Part shown: piece by piece, positions 45,924 through 55,780 of the stretch | Layout of the letters: each line of letters begins with the position of its first letter | Position numbering within the stretch: the first letter of the stretch is position 1 | Assembly (NCBI GenBank): GCA_963710735.1 | Contig: CAVQBN010000008.1 | Span: 62,001-126,000 of the forward strand | DNA: 64,000 bases | From: FEN-1297 sp963710735 | Lineage (GTDB): Bacteria > Bacteroidota > Ignavibacteria > Ignavibacteriales > Ignavibacteriaceae | Direction: 5' to 3' | Notes under the pieces: model-generated | The model's input: only the letters and a program-made list of their open reading frames with translations | Databases searched by the model: none | What the model was told of the DNA's origin: nothing | Translations under genes and position numbers: made by a program

Positions 45924-46595
45924 ATGAAAAAGATACTTGTTGTAGATGATTTACCGGAAAATGTTTTTATGCTTCAGGATAGACTTGAACGCGAAGGCTA
46001 TGAAGTTATAACTGCTTATGATGGCAAAGCAGCAATTGATAAAGCATTAGATGTTTTACCCGACCTGATTCTTCTTGATGTAATGATGCCTGAGATATCG
46101 GGACTGGAAGTTCTAAAAACATTAACGAAAAATCCTTCCACTTCTAATACTCCTATCATTCTAGTCACGGCAAAGTCTGGTGCAGAAGATATTAAAGAAG
46201 GATTAGAAGCTGGAGCATTCGATTATATAAAAAAGCCTTTTAATAGAATGGAACTAGTTGCAAGAGTCAATTCTGCTCTTAAATTGGCAGAAACACACAA
46301 GCTTTTGCTTGAGGCAGAGCAGAAATATACATTTGGTGCAACGGTTGTAACTGCCAATCATAAAATTAAACAGCCGTTAACTCTAATGAGCTTATCAGCT
46401 GCAGCCATAAAAAGAGAGTTGAAAAAAGAAGAAGTTTCAAGAGAGTCAGTTTTAAAAAAACTTGCATACATCGAATCGGCCATTAAAGAAATAAATGATG
46501 TTCTTAATCAACTAAATACAATTAAGAAACCGATATTTGCGGATTATGTTAAAAACATAAAAATGGTTGAGTTTGATGATAAAATTAAAGAATAG
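45924..46595 (+). CDS. Receiver domain fused to an orphan DHp-like helix pair
   Basis: A 223-residue protein. Residues 1-120 are a canonical receiver (VVDDLPENVF, LLDVMMPEISG, IKKPFNR). Residues about 135-200 resemble a HisKA dimerisation helix with an H-box-like TANHKIKQPLTLMSL (His near 147) but no ATPase domain follows. It may act as a phosphotransfer module or an adaptor for the large hybrid kinase directly upstream. It ends at the base next to the convergent kinase stop, with no terminator between. Confidence 0.8.
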   Translation: MKKILVVDDLPENVFMLQDRLEREGYEVITAYDGKAAIDKALDVLPDLILLDVMMPEISGLEVLKTLTKNPSTSNTPIILVTAKSGAEDIKEGLEAGAFDYIKKPFNRMELVARVNSALKLAETHKLLLEAEQKYTFGATVVTANHKIKQPLTLMSLSAAAIKRELKKEEVSRESVLKKLAYIESAIKEINDVLNQLNTIKKPIFADYVKNIKMVEFDDKIKE

Positions 46596-48580
46596 CTAGA
46601 TTAGTTTTTGAATAGTTGCAAGCATTGTTTCAAACTCATAGGGTTTCGAAAGCACGCTATTTATCCCCATTTTCTTGTAGTCAATTTTATCTCCCAAAGA
46701 AAGACTTCCGGATGATAAAATTATAGGAATTTTTATTTTCAAATTTCTTATTTTTTCAATGCATTCCAAACCATCCATCTCCGGCATGATGTAATCAATA
46801 ATTGCCAAATCTACTTTTATTTCTTCGGTTAAGATTTTTACAGCTTCTAAGCCAGTTGAAACTTTTATAATATTGTAACCGTATGATTCTAAAAGCTCTG
46901 CCAATAAATCTCTCAGCATAACTTCATCATCAGCAAGCAGAATAATTTTTTCAGTTAGAGAAACCTTACTCACAGCATTTGGTTCATAGGCGGGGATGTA
47001 AACATCGAATGTTGTACCTTCATTTAAAGTACTTGAGACTTCTATATGTCCGTTATGGGCTTTTATTATTCCATAAGTTACATATAAACCCAACCCGGAA
47101 CCGGAGCCTGTTTTTTTATCTTTGGTTGAAAAATAAGGATCAAAAATCTTAGTGATATTTTCTTCACTTATTCCTGCGCCTGTATCGTGAACAGAAAACC
47201 AAATAAAATTACCGGTATTCAATAACGGATAATTTACTTGATTTGTTTTGTCCACGGTAAGGTTCGTTGCATTAAGAGTTATTTCTCCCTTCTCTCCGAG
47301 GGCTTCTTTGGCATTAACGCATAAATTTAGCAGTACTTGATAAATTTCAGTGGCATTTCCCAGCATATCATATAGTTTATTTCCAATTTTACTTTTAAAT
47401 GATATTTTTGTTGGAAATGTTTGCGTTATTACTTTAGATATTTCAGATAATAAAATATTTGGTTTAATCAGCTCTTTTCTTTTAGGAGTCGGTTTACCAA
47501 AAGAGAGCAAACCTTTTGTTAAGTCCTTAGCCCGAATAGAACAATTTTCTATATTATCAAGTAGACGGTAAACATCTTCTCTCTCCGGGATTTTTTTCTT
47601 TAATAAATTTAGACTGCCGAAAATGCTTGATAGTAAGTTGCTAAAATCATGCGCCATACCGCTGCTTAATTTACCTATTGTTTCAAGTTTTTGCGCTTGA
47701 AGAAGACGGTTTTCCAGCGCGGTATTTAATTCTCTTGTCCTTATACTGCTTATTGCAAAAGATAAAAGAGCTGCAAACTGTTCTAGGTAATTAATTTCCA
47801 GTTCATCATAAAAATTATTTTTTTTACCAACTATTATTGATGCAAGAAGAGAGTTATCGAAAAAACATGGTGAAATTGCCAGGGATTGACATTGGAAAAG
47901 CTGGGTTAAATTATAGCCTATATTTTCTTGCCGGTTTAGAACAATTAGAGTTCGTTTGTTAAGATCCAGCCATTTATTAATAAACGGTAGATTATCCCGG
48001 GTTTCTTCTTCCAAATCTTTTTTATTAGATAATTCTTTGTTCGGGTCATAAAATATAAAATCAAATTTTTTGTTATTTTCATCAAGAAATACAACAAGAC
48101 CGAAAAAGCTTTTACTTATATCGGCAGATCTTTTAAAATTTCTTCTGTTAAGTTTGTTAATGATTTTTCTTTAACCAGCAAGGTAAGTATCTGCTGAAGT
48201 TCTTTGGGAGACTGCAAATCTTTATTTAATCTTGATGATTCTCTTCCGTCATTTTTTTTTGGTTTTTCTATCTGTTCAATTTCAACAAAATATCCGGTCG
48301 TTTTATTCTTAGATATTAGACAAGAAATTGTTGCACTTTTATTTTTACCTGGGAGGTTTACATTAAAAGATTTCTTTTTATTATCGGATAAGTCATTAGG
48401 AGAGGTTAAGTCAAATAGTTTAACTAAGGTTGTACCGATAATTCTTTTTGAAGTGAAATTACTTTTAAAGCCTTTACTACACCAAGAAATTTTTTGGTCT
48501 TTATCGGCAATAGCAAAGGAAATATTTTCCGATTTAGCCAGCTCCGTTAGAGCGTATTGTGAAATTGTACGCTCATGCAT
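46596..48580 (-). pseudogene. Hybrid histidine kinase (PAS-GAF-HisKA-HATPase-REC), frameshifted
   Basis: A PAS-like N-terminal part (ISFAIADKDQKISWCSKGF) ends at a stop at 48116, and the rest of the kinase reads in another frame. Removing two bases (TA) at about 48117-48120 on the minus strand joins KDLPI to SKSFFGLVVFLDE and rebuilds a GAF domain, giving 660 residues: PAS, GAF, HisKA (SSGMAHDFSNLLSSI), HATPase (GSGSGLGLYVTYG) and REC (LLADDEV, IIDYIMPEMDG). It lies 6 bases after the NtrC-type gene, so the two form a two-component pair. Phase variation at the short TATA run or an indel error are both possible. Confidence 0.82.
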
Positions 48581-48586
48581 TAGATA

Positions 48587-49954
48587 TTATTCTTGCTTAA
48601 GTTCATACTTTTTAATTTTTGTATAAAGAGTCTTAGGACTTATTCCAAGTTGACTTGCAGTTTGTGCTCTATCCCAACTGTTAACTCTTAATGCTTTTGC
48701 AATATGTTTTTTTTCTAATTCCTCAATACTTAAAATGTGGTCATCTTCATCAAAATCTTGGTTAGATTTTTTTGTTGAATTCTTATAATTATTTATTGGT
48801 AAGTTCAAGTCTTCGGGTTCTATTAATTCTCCTTCTGCAAATATAAGTGCTCGTTCAATCACATGTTCCAATTCCCTTATGTTGCCGGGAAAATCATATT
48901 TTAGTAGAACATTTTCTGCTTCTGCTGAAAGTTTTTTTGGTGATCTAATAGCCGATTTAATTTCCAGAAAATGATTTGCCAATACTAAAATGTCTTCTTT
49001 TCTATCTCTTAAAGGAGGAATTGTTAATGTGATTACATTTAATCTAAATAACAAATCCCGCCTAAAGTTCTTATTGTCAGCTTCTTCAAGCAGGTTCCTG
49101 TTTGTTGCTCCAATCACTCGAACGTTTGAATTTAAATTTGTTACTCCGCCTATTCGTCTATATTCTCCATTTTCCAAAAAACGTAACAGTTTAGGCTGTA
49201 ATGCAAGGCTCAATTCACCTATTTCATCCAGGAATAGTGTTCCGCCATGAGCAATTTCTACCAATCCTTGTTTGGTATTTTTTGCATCTGTAAAAGCACC
49301 TTTTTCGTGTCCAAACAATTCGCTTTCGATCAATTGATCCGGCAGGGAAGCGCAGTTTATTACGACAAAAGGCATTTCGTTTCGAGAGGAATGTTTGTGA
49401 ATATATTCGGCCATTAATTCTTTACCTGTGCCGGTTTCTCCTTCAATTAAAATATTGGAATCTGAGACGGCTGATTTATTGGCAAGATTGATAACTCTTT
49501 GCAACTCCAGGCTGTTACCAATGATACGAGTTGAAAGTTTTTTATCTACTTGTTCGGAAAGCAGGGTGGTTTTTACTAAAAGGTCTTTATGTTCGAGAGC
49601 CCGGTTTACTGTTAAAAGTAATTCATCAAAATTATAAGGTTTAGATATAAAATCGTAAGCACCTAATTTAATACACTCAATAGCATTTTTAATTTCTGAT
49701 TGTGCACTTAAAATAACAACCTGAATCGATGAATTGTAATCTGAAACAAACTTAAGAACTTCTTCCCCCTGCACATCACGCATATTCAAATCAAGCAATA
49801 AGAGGTCATAATTTTTTCTTTTAATTGAATCAATTGCCATCCCGCCATCATACACAGTATCAACAGAAAATCCCTCCTCAATCAATTGCTCTTTCAATAA
49901 ATAGCATAGGGTTTCGTCATCATCGCAAACAAGTATTTTTGAGTTTTTTTGCAT
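48587..49954 (-). CDS. NtrC-type sigma-54 dependent response regulator
   Basis: A 455-residue regulator: receiver (CDDDETLCYL, LLLDLNMRDVQG, ISKPYNF), AAA+ domain with Walker A GETGTGKEL near residue 165, the loop motif GAFTDA (variant of GAFTGA seen in many bacteria), Walker B GGTLFLDEIGEL, and a C-terminal Fis-type helix-turn-helix (DRAQTASQLGISPKTLYTKI). It should activate sigma-54 promoters; two such sequences flank the pilin genes upstream. It is the first gene of the pair with the frameshifted kinase. Confidence 0.92.
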   Translation of the reverse strand: MQKNSKILVCDDDETLCYLLKEQLIEEGFSVDTVYDGGMAIDSIKRKNYDLLLLDLNMRDVQGEEVLKFVSDYNSSIQVVILSAQSEIKNAIECIKLGAYDFISKPYNFDELLLTVNRALEHKDLLVKTTLLSEQVDKKLSTRIIGNSLELQRVINLANKSAVSDSNILIEGETGTGKELMAEYIHKHSSRNEMPFVVINCASLPDQLIESELFGHEKGAFTDAKNTKQGLVEIAHGGTLFLDEIGELSLALQPKLLRFLENGEYRRIGGVTNLNSNVRVIGATNRNLLEEADNKNFRRDLLFRLNVITLTIPPLRDRKEDILVLANHFLEIKSAIRSPKKLSAEAENVLLKYDFPGNIRELEHVIERALIFAEGELIEPEDLNLPINNYKNSTKKSNQDFDEDDHILSIEELEKKHIAKALRVNSWDRAQTASQLGISPKTLYTKIKKYELKQE

Positions 49955-49990
49955 AGTGTCTAATAAATATTTATTTTAATATCTCTGCTA

Positions 49991-50022
49991 TTTGGAATCA
50001 AATTAGCTAATATTTATATTTG
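49991..50022 (+). promoter_or_regulatory. tRNA-Lys promoter, Bacteroidota type
   Basis: TTTG (49991-49994), 20 bases, TATATTTG (50015-50022): exact consensus fit, ending 15 bases before the tRNA. Confidence 0.65.
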
Positions 50023-50036
50023 TAGCTCTAAAAAAT

Positions 50037-50108
50037 GGGCGCGTAGCTCAGGGGTAGAGCATCTGCCTTTTAAGCAGAGGGTCGGTGGTTCGAGCCCACC
50101 CGCGCTCA
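50037..50108 (+). tRNA. tRNA-Lys (anticodon TTT)
   Basis: A complete cloverleaf: acceptor GGGCGCG/CGCGCTC, D stem GCTC/GAGC, anticodon stem TCTGC/GCAGA with loop CTTTTAA, and T arm GGTGG-TTCGAGC-CCACC. The CCA end is not encoded. A hairpin with a T run follows. Confidence 0.95.
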
Positions 50109-50110
50109 CA

Positions 50111-50145
50111 AAAGCCTGAAGGAATTTTTCTTTGGGCTTTTTTAT
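50111..50145 (+). terminator. Terminator behind tRNA-Lys
   Basis: AAAGCC...GGGCTTT with an inner GAA/TTC pairing, followed by a run of T. Confidence 0.65.
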
Positions 50146-50641
50146 TTCTGCTTATTTTTAAGGAATTATAAATCATTAGTAAATTTTTAGCTAAATATTA
50201 ATTTATCCTTTAGTTTCTTTTGTTATTGAAAATGTATTCTCTGGGGATAACCAATTTCCAACATCTTATTTCTAACATATACAAAAATAAGCTAATTATT
50301 AGAAATTATAAATAATATAAATGCTCCCCGTACAAATTTATCCGAAGTTTGTAAACGGTTACTTAATTTAATTTCCTTAAAAATGATGCTTTCTATAAAA
50401 TAAATATGAAAGCGGTTTAATAATAATATTTTATTACAATAACTACAAGTGCAACTTATATTATTAGGTAGGGTTATCGTAATCTTATGATGTAAATTAA
50501 TCAATCTCACAGGCATTGTGCCATATCTCCGGAAAAAAGCGAAATCTATAAAATTATGCTTTATTATTACCTAATCAATAATTATCTTTTATTTAGGAAT
50601 TGAAATGAAAATAAAAAATATGGAGATGATGGGAACGGGTT
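50146..50641. other. Gap without recognised features
   Basis: About 500 bases of AT-rich sequence between the tRNA terminator and the next gene. I see no gene, clear promoter or repeat. A short in-frame-less run of ATGs near 50605-50640 precedes the next start. Confidence 0.6.
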
Positions 50642-50986
50642 ATGGGAGAAATAATCTTTTGGACAATCGTTCGTATTACAATACTTATTCCTATACTTTG
50701 GGTACTTCAAGGATATTTTAATTCCGAATTTTGGTGGACGATTGGCGTATTAGCTATTTATGGAGTTATTATTCATCCTGCAGTAATACATTACAGGCTA
50801 TTCAAATCTAAGAATAAAGAAGTTCTTGAGTCTACGCTATGTTCGACATGTGTACACTTTGATAAGTCTGCAATCCTGTGCATGCTATATGATAAGCACC
50901 CTTCTAAAGTCTATCTCCCTTGTGATGGAATGGATTGGGAACCGAAACCGACGGATGTTAACAATAAAGATATTTATAAAGAATAA
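50642..50986 (+). CDS. Small membrane protein with a cysteine-rich tail
   Basis: A 114-residue protein I do not recognise. Two hydrophobic segments occupy residues 3-20 and 30-50; the cytoplasmic or periplasmic tail carries CSTCVHF, CMLYDK and LPCDGMDWEP, four cysteines that could bind zinc or a cluster. GGGAA lies upstream. It is in the same direction as the following FKBP gene, 80 bases away, but a link is not evident. Confidence 0.65.
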   Translation: MGEIIFWTIVRITILIPILWVLQGYFNSEFWWTIGVLAIYGVIIHPAVIHYRLFKSKNKEVLESTLCSTCVHFDKSAILCMLYDKHPSKVYLPCDGMDWEPKPTDVNNKDIYKE

Positions 50987-51068
50987 TAGTATAGTCTTTT
51001 ATTCCAAAAGTAAAAATTTTTACATCATATAATTAAAAATACTTTAATCAAATTAAAAAAGGAACATT

Positions 51069-51554
51069 ATGCCTCTTAAAGAAAATCAGGTAGTAGCAAT
51101 AGATTTTACTCTAAAAGACAAAGAAGGTAATATTATTGAAGCGACAACCAAGGACAACCCATTTTTATTTATAAGTGGTTCTGAACAAATTTTACCTAAA
51201 CTGGAAGAAAACATTGGGGAAATGTTGATTGGAAGTAAAAAGACAGTAGTATTGGAACCTGAAAATGCTTATGGAAAGTTTTCTGAATCTGCTATTCAAA
51301 TAGTCGATCGTTCTGAATTTCCGGAGGGAGCGGATTTGAAAATCGGCATGGGATATTACGCAGACACACCCGACGGCAAACAATTACCATTCACAATTAA
51401 GAGTGTTGAAGGAAATGATATTACTTTGGATTTTAATCACCCTCTTGCCGGACAAACTCTTACCTTTGAAGTTGAGTTATTGAATCTTCGAGAAGCAACA
51501 CCCGAGGAGCTAGCCCATGGGCATGTTCACGGAGCTGGCGGTCACCATCACTAA
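51069..51554 (+). CDS. FKBP-type peptidyl-prolyl isomerase, SlyD-like
   Basis: A 161-residue cytoplasmic prolyl isomerase and chaperone of the SlyD type: the N-terminal VVAIDFTLKDKEGNIIEAT, the PFLFISGSEQILPKLEENI and the inserted chaperone flap, then LDFNHPLAGQTLTFEVEL. A short His-rich tail (GHVHGAGGHHH) suggests metal binding as in SlyD. A terminator follows, so it is a single-gene unit. Confidence 0.9.
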   Translation: MPLKENQVVAIDFTLKDKEGNIIEATTKDNPFLFISGSEQILPKLEENIGEMLIGSKKTVVLEPENAYGKFSESAIQIVDRSEFPEGADLKIGMGYYADTPDGKQLPFTIKSVEGNDITLDFNHPLAGQTLTFEVELLNLREATPEELAHGHVHGAGGHHH

Positions 51555-51580
51555 TATTTAAAATATTCAAATTATCTAAA

Positions 51581-51618
51581 GGCAGCTTTGAACTTTATTA
51601 AAGCTGTCTTATTTTTTT
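51581..51618 (+). terminator. Rho-independent terminator
   Basis: GGCAGCTTT/AAAGCTGTC stem followed by a run of T, just behind the FKBP gene. Confidence 0.8.
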
Positions 51619-51626
51619 AATGAGGA

Positions 51627-52625
51627 TCATTTAATTTCTAAAATTATTTTTCCTGTATTTTTATTGTCCTCCATATATTTATGGGCTTTCGATGCTTCTT
51701 TCCAATTAATAACTCTGTCAATTACTGGTTTTAATTTTCCATTATTAAATTTCTCCAGTGCAAACTTGCTAAATTCATTGGTCAGCTTTATCTGATAATC
51801 AAGAGTTCTCGAACGTAAAGTCGATCCAATAACTGATAATCTTTTCGAAAGTATTTCTCTCAAATCAAATTCCTCGACTTTCCCGCCGCCAAGGGAAGCT
51901 AAAATAATAAGTTTTCCGTCAATCTTTAAACATTCTATATTTTGTTTGAAATATGGGCCTGCAATAAAATCAATTATTATATCTACTCCTTTATTTTTAG
52001 TAAAATTTAAAACTTCTTTACCGAAAGAGTAATTTTTATAATCAATTGTTTTTTCGGCCCCAAGCTCCGAACACAATTTATGTTTTTCCTTTGATGCAGT
52101 AATTATAATATGTGCCCCAACTTCTTTTGCAAGTTGAATTGCTGCAGTTCCAACACCGCTTCCGCCGGCATGAATTAAAACTTGCTTCTCATGTTCAATT
52201 TTACCTTGCCAGACCAAAGATTGATAAGCCGTTAAAAAAACTTCAGGTATTGCTGCCGCCTCAAAAAAATTTAAGTTATTAGGTATCTGCATTGCCATAT
52301 TTTCATTTATCAAAGCATACTCTGCATATCCTCCGCCTGGTATTAGCCCGAATACTTTATCTCCCTTTTTCCATTTTTTTACATTATTCCCGGTTTCAGA
52401 AACTGTTCCTGCAATCTCTAATCCTAGTATCGGGCTGGCTCCTTTGGGTGGCGGGTACTTACCTTTTCGTTGAAGTGTGTCGGCGCGGTTTATTCCGGCA
52501 GCTTCAACTTTTACTAGTATTTCTTTATTTGACGGGACAGGTTTTTCATATTTACCTAATTTTAAAACTTCCGGCTCACCCGGAACATCAAAAACTATTG
52601 CTTGCATTTTAATATTCTCTGACAT
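51627..52625 (-). CDS. Quinone oxidoreductase-like MDR protein
   Basis: A 332-residue zinc-independent medium-chain dehydrogenase/reductase of the NADPH:quinone oxidoreductase (zeta-crystallin) group. N-terminal GroES-like fold (VEAAGINRADTLQRKGKYP), then a Rossmann domain with IHAGGSGVGTAAIQLAKE. Zinc ligands are absent. It probably reduces quinones or enones; the substrate is unknown. It stands alone between convergent and divergent neighbours. Confidence 0.9.
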   Translation of the reverse strand: MSENIKMQAIVFDVPGEPEVLKLGKYEKPVPSNKEILVKVEAAGINRADTLQRKGKYPPPKGASPILGLEIAGTVSETGNNVKKWKKGDKVFGLIPGGGYAEYALINENMAMQIPNNLNFFEAAAIPEVFLTAYQSLVWQGKIEHEKQVLIHAGGSGVGTAAIQLAKEVGAHIIITASKEKHKLCSELGAEKTIDYKNYSFGKEVLNFTKNKGVDIIIDFIAGPYFKQNIECLKIDGKLIILASLGGGKVEEFDLREILSKRLSVIGSTLRSRTLDYQIKLTNEFSKFALEKFNNGKLKPVIDRVINWKEASKAHKYMEDNKNTGKIILEIK

Positions 52626-52786
52626 TTTTTTTACTCTTTCCTTGTAATTATTATGTTAAACGATATATGATAATTTAATAATTAATGAGTACTGTACATT
52701 GATAACACGACAAAAAATAATTCCTCAATTTTTCCAATTAAATAAATTTTGTTAATAAAATATTATATTCTTTTATTCTTAAAGAA

Positions 52787-53479
52787 ATGAATAAAGCTAT
52801 GCCGATTATAAACAGAACATTTTGTGATAGAGCATTAGACTATTTTTTAAATTTTCAATCCCCAAAGAATCTGCCTAACGAAATAAATGTAATGAATCCC
52901 TATCTGAATGAAGAGACAAAAACCTTAACAACAAAATTCTACAACAAATATTTTAATGATAACAAGAAAAGAACAGCGGCTTTCGGAATAAATCCCGGAA
53001 GATTTGGCGGAGGAATTACAGGCATTTCCTTTACTGATCCTGTAGCTCTTGCAAATTTTTGCGGGATAGAAAATAATTTTAATAAGAAGAAAGAATTATC
53101 AAGTGAGTTTATATATTTATTTATTTCAGAATATGGCGGAGCTGCTGAGTTTTATTCAAAATATTTTTTAAGTGCACTTTACCCTTTGGCTTTAATAAAA
53201 GATAATAAAAATTATAACTTTTATGATGAGAAAAACCTTTTCAAAATGCTTAAGTCTTCAATAGTCAATTCAATTAAGGCCCATCTAGAATTCGGATGTG
53301 AAGAAGATAAGGCTGTTTGTTTAGGGAGGAAAAACTATTTGTACTTGAACGAGATAAATAAAGAGAATAATATTTTCAAAAAAATTATTGTCCTCGATCA
53401 TCCTAGGTATATTATGCAGTATAAAAGGAAAAGGCTTCGGCAATATCTGAATGAATATTTAGAAGCTTTCCAACATTAA
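52787..53479 (+). CDS. SMUG-like uracil-DNA glycosylase (DUF4918/SMUG2 type)
   Basis: A 230-residue protein of the uracil-DNA glycosylase superfamily. The active-site motif GINPGRFGGGITGISFTDP near residues 67-85 and the C-terminal DHPRYIMQY fit the SMUG2/DUF4918 branch known from Bacteroidota. Such enzymes excise uracil (deaminated cytosine) from DNA. It is a single gene, divergent from the quinone oxidoreductase. An ATG four codons in is an alternative start. Confidence 0.8.
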   Translation: MNKAMPIINRTFCDRALDYFLNFQSPKNLPNEINVMNPYLNEETKTLTTKFYNKYFNDNKKRTAAFGINPGRFGGGITGISFTDPVALANFCGIENNFNKKKELSSEFIYLFISEYGGAAEFYSKYFLSALYPLALIKDNKNYNFYDEKNLFKMLKSSIVNSIKAHLEFGCEEDKAVCLGRKNYLYLNEINKENNIFKKIIVLDHPRYIMQYKRKRLRQYLNEYLEAFQH

Positions 53480-53487
53480 AATATTTT

Positions 53488-54531
53488 TCAACTAGCAATA
53501 GTCAGCAAATCATTTATGACACCATAGGCCGTATCATAAAGGTCGGGTTTTTCTTGCGCAATTGTTAGCGGATGCATTAAATCGGTTTCCACTCTTAAAA
53601 TAGAACCCGAACCATTTACTGTGGAAAACAAATGATCCGAAGGAACTTCTTCAATTGAAACCCGTGTTTGGAGTTTCTTATCTTTATACCATGCCCTGCA
53701 GACAAGTTTAAGTTTGTAACCTCTTTCAATCGCATTTTGAATTTGAGTAAATGTAACGTCTTTGATTCCTTCCCTTTCAACATCAAATGGAGTAATTGTT
53801 GCATCCATAAGACTATTCGCCAAAACGGTAATTTTCGCAGCTGCATCCCATCCCTCTATATCATAATCGGGATTAGCTTCTGCAAAACCCAATTTTTGAG
53901 CTTCCTTAATTGAATTCTCAAGAGTTTTTCCATCTTCCATTTTTGAAAGGACAAAATTTGTAGTTGAGTTTAATATCCCTGAAACTTCAGTAATCTTACA
54001 TCCTTTAAGATCATTTCTAAATAAATTAAATATTGGCGTGCCGTCCATTACCGCAGATTCATACAAAAACTTACAATTATATTTAGCAGCCAGTTCAGTT
54101 AGTTCTTTAAAGGCAAAAGCTGCCGGGCCTTTATTGGCTGTTACTACATTCTTTCCTCGTTTTAATGCTTCTCGAACGAAAGTAATTGAAGGTTCGCCTT
54201 TCTCTTTTATCGAAAGAGTGGAAAGTTCAATTAGTGTATCGTAGTTAAGCTTTTTGACAGCTTCCAATGCGAAAAGCTTTGAATAGTCTTGATGATTCGA
54301 TGAAAACATTTTTCGTCGTGAAAAATTCTTTAATGCATTTTTCAAATCTATTCCGGATTTATTTACAAGTGCACCGTGACTTTTTGTAAATATTCCTATA
54401 AACTTCGGATCAAAGCCTGAAAGATTGGGAAATTTGTTTTTTTCTTTACTAAATATTTCTACCAATTTATATCCGACATTTCCAAAGCCAATTAAAAGAA
54501 CTTTTGGTGAAGACTTTTTAAGATTATTCAT
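53488..54531 (-). CDS. hom: Homoserine dehydrogenase
   Basis: A 347-residue NAD(P)-dependent enzyme that reduces aspartate semialdehyde to homoserine. It starts with LLIGFGNVGYKLVEIF and carries the family blocks VVTANKGP, LYESAVMDGTPIF and the catalytic region NPDYDIEGWDAAAKITVLANSL. It lacks the ACT domain of larger forms. It overlaps the upstream aminotransferase stop by 4 bases, so the two are co-transcribed. Confidence 0.9.
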   Translation of the reverse strand: MNNLKKSSPKVLLIGFGNVGYKLVEIFSKEKNKFPNLSGFDPKFIGIFTKSHGALVNKSGIDLKNALKNFSRRKMFSSNHQDYSKLFALEAVKKLNYDTLIELSTLSIKEKGEPSITFVREALKRGKNVVTANKGPAAFAFKELTELAAKYNCKFLYESAVMDGTPIFNLFRNDLKGCKITEVSGILNSTTNFVLSKMEDGKTLENSIKEAQKLGFAEANPDYDIEGWDAAAKITVLANSLMDATITPFDVEREGIKDVTFTQIQNAIERGYKLKLVCRAWYKDKKLQTRVSIEEVPSDHLFSTVNGSGSILRVETDLMHPLTIAQEKPDLYDTAYGVINDLLTIAS

Positions 54532-55778
54532 TTAGATTTTCCTTTGACTATTTCTTTAATTCCGGATACTAATCTTTGTACATCATCTTTAGAAGCATAT
54601 AAAGAAATGCCTGCTCTAACCAAACCGCCTTTTTCTAAAAGTCCCAAAACTTCAATTGCTCTTATTGCATAGAAGTGGCCGTCCCAAACACAAATTCCCT
54701 TCTCGCCGAGGAGCTGGCATACATTAGAAGGCTCTATGCCATCAATTGTAAAAGAAACTGTTGGTGCCCTATGTGCGTTTTCAAAAGAAGGGCCATACAG
54801 ATTAACCCCCGGAATTTTTTTTAATTCATTATATAGAAATTTAGCAAGGTAATTTTCATAACTTCCGATTTTTCCCATTGCCGATACAATCTTTGACCGA
54901 AGATCATTGCCTTTACCAATCGAGGCAATATATTCAATTGCGGCACTAACACCGGCAATAGCTGCATGATTAAGAGTTCCAGTTTCAATTCTGTTAGGTG
55001 ATTTCGGATCCTGCGTTCTGAGTCTGTCTGTTTGCAGTTGATCTAACAGGCCCTCACGTGAATATAAAATTCCGACATGCGGTCCATAAAATTTGTATGC
55101 AGAACAAATTAAGAAATCAACGCCTAAAGATTTTACATCAACTGGGAAATGTGGTGCATAATGTACAGCATCAACCAAAAGCCAGGCGCCGACTTCGTAT
55201 GTAAGTTGTCTTATAAGCTTAACATTGTTTACTGTTCCCAAAGCATTTGATGCAAAGCCCATTGCAACCAATCTTGTTTTCTCATTAATTTTTTTGTAAA
55301 AATCTTCGTAATCAAGAGTGCCATCCTGTTTAAGAAGGATTTCTCGTACCACGATTCCATTTTCTCTTAAATTGATCCACGGTGCCCGGTTAGCCTCGTG
55401 ATCAAGCTGCGTAATTAAGACTTCATCGCCTTTTCTAAAAGATCTCCCGATTGCTTTGCTTAATGAGAAATTAAGCGTTGTCATGTTTGCGCCGAATGAA
55501 ATGCAATTGCTGTTTTCTGCATGAAGAAATTCTGCGGAAGTTTGTCTTGCTTTTTCTATAACCCCATCTGTCTCTTTTGATGTTATAAAAAATCCGTGTG
55601 TATTTGCATTTGAATTTTTATAATAATCTGAGATTGCATCAATTACAATAGCCGGTACCTGGCTTCCGCCGGGACCATCAAGATAAGCAAGTGGATGGCC
55701 GTTATATTGTTTTTTTAAAGAAGGGAAGTCTGCTCTAAGTTTTATAATATCTTTGTATAGGTTATTTCCGGATTTCAT
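54528..55778 (-). CDS. Class V aminotransferase / cysteine-desulfurase-like protein
   Basis: A 416-residue PLP enzyme of the SufS/IscS-like subfamily described as cysteine desulfurase-like (TIGR01976 type). Visible marks are YLDGPGGSQVP, ANTHGFF, DEVLITQLDHEANRAPW, LLVDAVHYAPHFPVDV and the PLP lysine in CSAYKFYGPHVGILY. The reaction is uncertain; members differ from SufS at the catalytic Cys loop. It starts two bases after the hydrolase stop, forming a tight three-gene unit with the homoserine dehydrogenase. Confidence 0.85.
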   Translation of the reverse strand: MKSGNNLYKDIIKLRADFPSLKKQYNGHPLAYLDGPGGSQVPAIVIDAISDYYKNSNANTHGFFITSKETDGVIEKARQTSAEFLHAENSNCISFGANMTTLNFSLSKAIGRSFRKGDEVLITQLDHEANRAPWINLRENGIVVREILLKQDGTLDYEDFYKKINEKTRLVAMGFASNALGTVNNVKLIRQLTYEVGAWLLVDAVHYAPHFPVDVKSLGVDFLICSAYKFYGPHVGILYSREGLLDQLQTDRLRTQDPKSPNRIETGTLNHAAIAGVSAAIEYIASIGKGNDLRSKIVSAMGKIGSYENYLAKFLYNELKKIPGVNLYGPSFENAHRAPTVSFTIDGIEPSNVCQLLGEKGICVWDGHFYAIRAIEVLGLLEKGGLVRAGISLYASKDDVQRLVSGIKEIVKGKSK

Positions 55779-55780
55779 TT

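Noticed and set aside
48587..49954. GAFTDA in place of GAFTGA as a defect of the sigma-54 activator
   Set aside because: This variant is common in functional members of the family.
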